Positions 60,320 to 64,000 of a DNA stretch of 64,000 nt are shown here, one piece after another; within the stretch, counting starts at the first letter, position 1, and each line of letters starts with the position of its first letter. The position numbers and the translations under genes are program-made. The stretch is from Bog-473 sp963745175 (lineage in GTDB: Bacteria; Actinomycetota; Acidimicrobiia; Acidimicrobiales; RAAP-2). The notes below the pieces were generated by a model that was given only the letters and a program-made list of their open reading frames with translations, made no database searches and had not been told where the DNA came from. The stretch spans positions 248,001 to 312,000 of the forward strand of contig CAVUWK010000002.1 in NCBI GenBank assembly GCA_963745175.1, written 5' to 3'.

Positions 60320-60688
60320 TTAGCCTTCGAGGAGGTCAAGAAGCCATTGGGGTCCGACCACGGCGGCCCCCAGCGCCTCCGCCCTCCGCCGCAGTTCGCG
60401 ATCCGCTGTGACGAGCGTGACTTCTCCTTCGGAGGCGCTGGCGGCGACATCAATGAGCAGGTCGTCACCACTCGCAGCAGCGTGCAGGACCGTGACACCG
60501 TCGGCGACGCCACCCTCGACGCCGTCGCGAGCCTGGCCTTCCAGGACCACGACGACGGGTGGGTCGACCCGCCCCGAGTCGACGGCCGTTCTGACCTTGT
60601 CCACGAACGCTCGGGCTGCTCCTGCCCGGTCGCGCCACCAACCGGTGGGACGAGACCCGACCACATTCGCTGCGTCGATGAGGAGCAT
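60320..60688 (-). CDS. NYN (PIN-like) nuclease domain protein
   Basis: 122 residues. MLLIDAANVVGSRPTGWWRDR begins with the acidic N-x-N-type motif of PIN/NYN domains, then VVVVLEGQARDGVEGG, and SGDDLLIDVAASASEGEVTLVTADRELRRRAEALGAAVVGP with two further Asp residues (DD and ADREL). Four acidic residues in these places form the metal site of such RNases. It precedes the metallopeptidase gene. Substrate unknown. Confidence 0.82.
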   Translation of the reverse strand: MLLIDAANVVGSRPTGWWRDRAGAARAFVDKVRTAVDSGRVDPPVVVVLEGQARDGVEGGVADGVTVLHAAASGDDLLIDVAASASEGEVTLVTADRELRRRAEALGAAVVGPQWLLDLLEG

Positions 60689-60885
60689 CGCTTCCAGGAC
60701 CGCTAAGACGCCGGCGAGCGCAGAGTGTGGATGGCGGGCAAACCATCGAAATGATGCCCGGCAAAGTCAAGATTGCGCATAGGTCACCCTAATTCGGGCA
60801 GAAACCGCGAGGAGAATTTCTTCGGAGCTGTCGATTTGTGGGAGGCCCGTTCGTGTAGAGCGTGACGATCCAGGAGGTTTGCACC

Positions 60886-61485
60886 ATGTCGAAATCAGTC
60901 CTCTACATGTCGATGTCAGTTGACGGGTACATCGCCGGCCCCAACGCCGAACCAGGCAACCCGGGCGGGGACGGCTTCATGCGGCTGCACGAGTGGCTCG
61001 GATTTGCATCAGACCCCGGACCGAAGGAGCGGTCGATCGACCCGTCAGGAGTAGAGCAACAATTTCTCGACGAAATAGAGACGACCGGTGCGGTCCTCTC
61101 CGGCCGCAATACAGTCGAGGAGGTCGATCACTGGGGCGGTGATCACCACGACGGGGTCCCAATCTTCGTGGCGAGTCACCGGCCGCCGGGACCAGCGGTC
61201 GCCCAGTATCCATTGGTGACCTATGTGACAGATGGAATCGTCAGCGCGATGGCACAGGCAAAGGCCGCGGCTGGTGACCGGAACGTGCTTGTCCACGGCG
61301 CGTCGACGGCACAGACGGCGCTCGCATCGGGCGTGCTCGACGAGGTGCAAATCCACCAAATCCCAGTTCTGTTCGGTGGCGGGCGCCGACTCTTCGACTT
61401 GCTACCGGCCAGGATCGAGCTGGAGATCGTTCGAGTGATCGACACCCGGGAAGCCACGCACATCCGTTATCGCGTTGTCTCCTAG
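60886..61485 (+). CDS. RibD C-terminal/DHFR-like reductase
   Basis: 199 residues. The ATG has an AGGAGG 8 bases upstream (60872-60877), which is why I chose it over the GTG at 60862. VLYMSMSVDGYIAGPN is the start of the RibD-C fold, VLSGRNTVEEVDHWG follows, then NVLVHGASTAQTALASGVLDEVQIHQIPVLFGGGRRLFD with the Gly-Gly-x-x-x nucleotide loop near the end. Such proteins are called dihydrofolate reductase family but their substrate is usually unknown. The gene is followed by two strong hairpins. Confidence 0.85.
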   Translation: MSKSVLYMSMSVDGYIAGPNAEPGNPGGDGFMRLHEWLGFASDPGPKERSIDPSGVEQQFLDEIETTGAVLSGRNTVEEVDHWGGDHHDGVPIFVASHRPPGPAVAQYPLVTYVTDGIVSAMAQAKAAAGDRNVLVHGASTAQTALASGVLDEVQIHQIPVLFGGGRRLFDLLPARIELEIVRVIDTREATHIRYRVVS

Positions 61486-61526
61486 GTAGCGTGGTCTGCA
61501 GTTGTGCCTCGTGCTGATCTCCTCTT

Positions 61527-61572
61527 GAAGGGGTGGCAGGCCCCTTCTTGAAGGGGGCAGAAGGCCCCCTTC
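61527..61572 (+). terminator. Tandem terminator hairpins
   Basis: GAAGGGG (61527-61533) pairs with CCCCTTC (61541-61547), and GAAGGGGGC (61550-61558) with GCCCCCTTC (61564-61572) with a five-base loop. They begin 42 bases after the RibD-like gene and look like two terminators in a row, probably made by duplication. Confidence 0.65.
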
Positions 61573-61702
61573 GCCCGATGACTTCATCACCCTGACTGGA
61601 AACGGCGGAGTGGGACAGATCGTTTCACCGAGTCGGTGTAGGCTCCGGAAACCTCAATTCGGGTGAAGCGCCGTCGCTTACGGCGGCAAGAGTGGCAGCG
61701 CT

Positions 61703-62449
61703 GTGGCAACCAGACCGGATGGCGGGACCGCCGAGCCTTGGCACCTGCTTCGCCTGCACCCGACGTCCCACCGCGACGGGCGAGAAGGTTCGCTGCTTCT
61801 GTTGCCTCCGCCACGCAAAGCTCTTCGACACGCCCTTCCCGTCGTGCTCGAGGGCGTCATCGGTCCACTCGTCGTGTTCTACCTGCTCCTTGTCCTCACC
61901 GGTTTCAGAGGCGCATTGATCGCGGCGCTCACCTGGTCTTATCTGGCGTTGGGTCGGCGCCTGCTGAAGGGTGAGCGGGTATCCATGTTGTTGCTGTTCG
62001 GAACCGTCCTCATCACCTTGAGGACGGTGATCGCTTTCGTCACGGGGAGCGCGTTCATTTACTTTGCCCAGCCGACGGCCGGTACCGTCTTGATCTCTGT
62101 TGCCCTTCTCGTCTCCGCCGTCGTCGGCCGGCCGTTCACACAACGCTTTGCCCACGACTTTTGCCCCATGGACCCGGCGATGATGAGGCGGCCCCTCGTT
62201 CGTCGATTCTTCATCCGGATCTCCGTCCTCTGGGCGACAGTCCTGATGCTCAACGCGGGGATCGTGTTTTGGTTGCTCATCTCGTCCTCACTGCGTTCAT
62301 TCGTTCTGGAGCGCTCGGCGGTGACCTATGGGCTCACCGCGATCGCCATCTTCTTTTCCATCACCGGGTTCATGACGATGATGCGTCGCGACGGCATCAC
62401 TGTTCAATGGGCGAACAACCGGACGCCTCGGTTCGACTCCGAACTCTGA
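61703..62449 (+). CDS. Multi-pass membrane protein (VC0807-like)
   Basis: About 248 residues; the first 40 are unlike a membrane protein (WHLLRLHPTSHRDGREG), so the true start may be further in. Six hydrophobic helices: IGPLVVFYLLLVLTGF, ALIAALTWSYLALGRR, MLLLFGTVLITLRTVIAFV, FAQPTAGTVLISVALLVSAVV, ISVLWATVLMLNAGIVFWLL and YGLTAIAIFFSITGFMTMM. The middle VVGRPFTQRFAHDFCPMDP loop fits the VC0807 and DUF3159-type families of unknown role. GC content is slightly lower than its neighbours. I cannot assign a function. Confidence 0.6.
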   Translation: MATRPDGGTAEPWHLLRLHPTSHRDGREGSLLLLPPPRKALRHALPVVLEGVIGPLVVFYLLLVLTGFRGALIAALTWSYLALGRRLLKGERVSMLLLFGTVLITLRTVIAFVTGSAFIYFAQPTAGTVLISVALLVSAVVGRPFTQRFAHDFCPMDPAMMRRPLVRRFFIRISVLWATVLMLNAGIVFWLLISSSLRSFVLERSAVTYGLTAIAIFFSITGFMTMMRRDGITVQWANNRTPRFDSEL

Positions 62450-62462
62450 GCCCCGAACACGG

Positions 62463-62482
62463 CGGCAAAGCCGGGTTTTTCT
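62463..62482 (+). terminator. Weak intrinsic terminator
   Basis: CGGC-AAA-GCCG followed by GG and TTTTT, 14 bases after the membrane protein gene. The stem is only four pairs, so I am unsure. The gap from here to 62747 has no gene that I can support. Confidence 0.4.
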
Positions 62483-62747
62483 TCGAAGACCGGCGGGCCA
62501 CGTCCCGCCCTCGGCGGTCGTGAACGCGCCTGATAGCACTCGCTGTCGCCAACTCCTCTGACCGAGGCATCGGCGGCTGGTCCCAGAACGAACGCACCCT
62601 CAATATTCTCCACGGCGCATCCACGAGTCGACCCGCTCTGGACAGCTCGACGCTCGCCGACGGTTTCTTGGGTACTGTTCGCAAGGAGACCGTGTGTCGT
62701 CAGGGGGACGCACTCGGCCGGCTGGATCCTGAAGCCAGGAGTGCTCG

Positions 62748-64000
62748 ATGTTCCTGCGGTTTCGCACAGTCTTATCGGTGTTTCGGGCTGCTTTCGAAAA
62801 CCCCGTGCTGCGCAGAGTCGGTTTCGCCTACGCGCTGTTTGGTGCAGCTGAGTTTGGTGTCTGGATAACGCTGTTGGTCTTCGCCTACGGTCATGGCGGA
62901 CCGACCGCGAGCATGTTGATGGTCCTGGTTCAACTCATCCCGTGCATCGTCCTTGGCCCGTTTTTGGGCGCTCTTGCCGATCGCCGGAGTCCGAGCCGTG
63001 TGTTGTGTGTCGGCTACGGACTGCAGACGCTTTCGATGGGAGCGGTGGCCGTCGCCATCAGTTTCGGTGCGCCGGTCTTGGTGTTTGTCCTGGCACCGCT
63101 TACGTCGCTGAGCCTCACGGTGACACGACCGCCACAAGCCGCCCTCCTGCCCGCCATCGTTCGGACGCCTGAAGAGCTGACCGCGGCCAACGTGATGACC
63201 GGCTGGACAGACGCAGCCGCCGCTCTGGTCGGCCCTGCTGTGGTCGGAATCCTCCTCGCGTGGCGAGGGCCAGGGCTCGCGGTGGCGGCCATGGCCGGCA
63301 TGACGGTCATCTCCACATTCCTGGTGGTGCGCGTACAGGGTCCCGCTGCTGCCATCTCTTCCGATGTCGTGCCGAGGGACGGCAAGAACGGTGGAGAGCG
63401 CGACGATTCTGGTGGCGATCTGATGACAGGGATCAGGCGAGGCTTCGCTTCGATCAGAACGGGCGCAGGCTCAAACTTGCTGATGACCGTGCGCAACCCG
63501 CAGATCAGGGTTCTCCTTGTGTTGCATACGTTCTATTTCGTGCTCATCGGCGCCCTCGACCTGCTCTGCGTCATTCTCGCCGTGGACTACCTGCACATGG
63601 GTCCGGGTGGCCCGGGATTCCTGAACGCCGCACTGGGCGGAGGAGCAGTGCTCGCCGGGTTCTTTACAGCCTTTCTGGTGGGTCGGCGCCATCTGGCGAA
63701 CACGCTCACCGTCACCCTCTCGATTGCGGTGGTGGCACTCGCGTTGATCGGTGCGATCCCCAGGGTGGCTCCCGCCATCCTTCTCATCGGAACCGTGGGT
63801 CTGGCCGGTGCTGTTTTCGACGTCACCGGTCGGACTCTCCTGCAACGGTCGGCTCCCTCCGACGCTCTCGCCGGGTCTTTCTCGATCCTCGAAGCCCTCA
63901 TGGACGCAGGTCTCGCCCTGGGCGCTGTTCTGGTCCGCGTCGCGATCGCAATCGGAGGTCTGAAGGCAGCACTTTTCGCCCCTGCCGTCGTAGCCCTCTT
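62748..64000 (+). CDS. Major facilitator superfamily protein, cut by the window end
   Basis: About 417 residues are visible from the ATG at 62748, and the frame is still open at base 64000. The first half has helices such as GFAYALFGAAEFGVWITLLVF, LMVLVQLIPCIVLGPFLGAL (then ADRRSPSRVLCVG, the MFS loop motif), and SMGAVAVAISFGAPVLVFVLAPL. A polar loop (SSDVVPRDGKNGGERDD) leads into the second half with VLLVLHTFYFVLIGALDLL and others, ending APAVVA. Related actinobacterial proteins often carry a cyclic-nucleotide-binding domain after the MFS part; the window is too short to show it. Transported compound unknown. Confidence 0.8.
   Translation, partial: MFLRFRTVLSVFRAAFENPVLRRVGFAYALFGAAEFGVWITLLVFAYGHGGPTASMLMVLVQLIPCIVLGPFLGALADRRSPSRVLCVGYGLQTLSMGAVAVAISFGAPVLVFVLAPLTSLSLTVTRPPQAALLPAIVRTPEELTAANVMTGWTDAAAALVGPAVVGILLAWRGPGLAVAAMAGMTVISTFLVVRVQGPAAAISSDVVPRDGKNGGERDDSGGDLMTGIRRGFASIRTGAGSNLLMTVRNPQIRVLLVLHTFYFVLIGALDLLCVILAVDYLHMGPGGPGFLNAALGGGAVLAGFFTAFLVGRRHLANTLTVTLSIAVVALALIGAIPRVAPAILLIGTVGLAGAVFDVTGRTLLQRSAPSDALAGSFSILEALMDAGLALGAVLVRVAIAIGGLKAALFAPAVVAL

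Noticed and set aside
61587..61814. 75-residue minus-strand frame upstream of the membrane protein gene.
   Set aside because: No start signal, no family and overlaps the plus-strand gene's 5' end; too weak to call.

Overview
The window is 64 kb of very GC-rich DNA with many GTG and TTG starts and tightly overlapping genes. It looks like a high-GC actinobacterium, and I infer a member of the Acidimicrobiia. Actinobacterial markers are a WhiB protein, an LCP cell-wall ligase with a LytR C-terminal domain, the GlnX-GlnH-PknG signalling set, a SepIVA-like coiled-coil protein between coaD and the DUF177 gene, a GTP-type PEP carboxykinase and a DUF2469 protein. A secreted protein built of 42-residue repeats with a GYWFVASDGGIFAYGDAQ-type core points to Acidimicrobiia, in which I recall such proteins being common. 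I saw no tRNA, rRNA, CRISPR array, insertion sequence or prophage.

Layout. 1-4959: the end of a ferredoxin reductase-type gene, then a leftward operon of glycerol-3-phosphate dehydrogenase, an alkyl-DHAP-synthase-like flavoenzyme and a badly frameshifted glycerol kinase. 5101-8036: DUF3293, a PadR regulator fused to a membrane domain with its own palindromic operator, an unknown gene, and pyrE. 8066-10973: a Fur box, a Fur/PerR regulator, rubrerythrin, a two-cluster iron-sulfur protein and DUF3501, which I read as a peroxide and iron stress unit. 11139-17502: whiB, an LCP protein, acyl-CoA dehydrogenase, trpD, galactokinase and a class III CoA-transferase. 17569-20406: a secreted repeat protein, a small unknown peptide with a strong ribosome binding site, and an unknown membrane protein.

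20519-30584 is the most interesting part. It is a ten-kilobase unit of a GlnX sensor, a GlnH binding lipoprotein, a coiled-coil protein, PknG kinase, PP2C phosphatase, a VWA protein, and a zinc-ribbon/FHA protein fused to a winged-helix/BTAD (SARP or EmbR-like) transcription module. It reads as a complete relay from external amino acid through a kinase and phosphatase to transcription. Octamer repeats 11 bp apart lie upstream of the first gene, an arrangement that fits the known binding style of SARP proteins.

30702-36342: an unknown secreted protein, a stand-alone Lrp ligand domain (with a decayed duplicate of its 3' end nearby), an MFS protein, pckG, thiL and rpmB. 36425-57811 is the conserved actinobacterial housekeeping superoperon: fakA, recG, rsmD, coaD, sepIVA-like, DUF177, rpmF, plsX, acpP, rnc, mutM, smc, ftsY, then an inserted FKBP/SGNH/TetR block, then ffh, rpsP, khpA, rimM, trmD, rplS, DUF2469 and yraN. 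KhpA and ribosomal protein L19 both carry unusual acidic low-complexity extensions. 57838-64000: enoyl-CoA hydratase, a mini-NfeD/slipin pair, a metallopeptidase and NYN nuclease pair, a RibD-C/DHFR-like reductase, a membrane protein, and an MFS gene that runs off the end.

Caution on sequence quality: at least eight genes (glpK, the HdrD-like gene, DUF3501, the LCP gene, PP2C, pckG, recG, smc) are broken by single-base frameshifts. Several of these fall in runs of five or six G or C. Because essential genes are among them, I think most are base-calling errors rather than real lesions.
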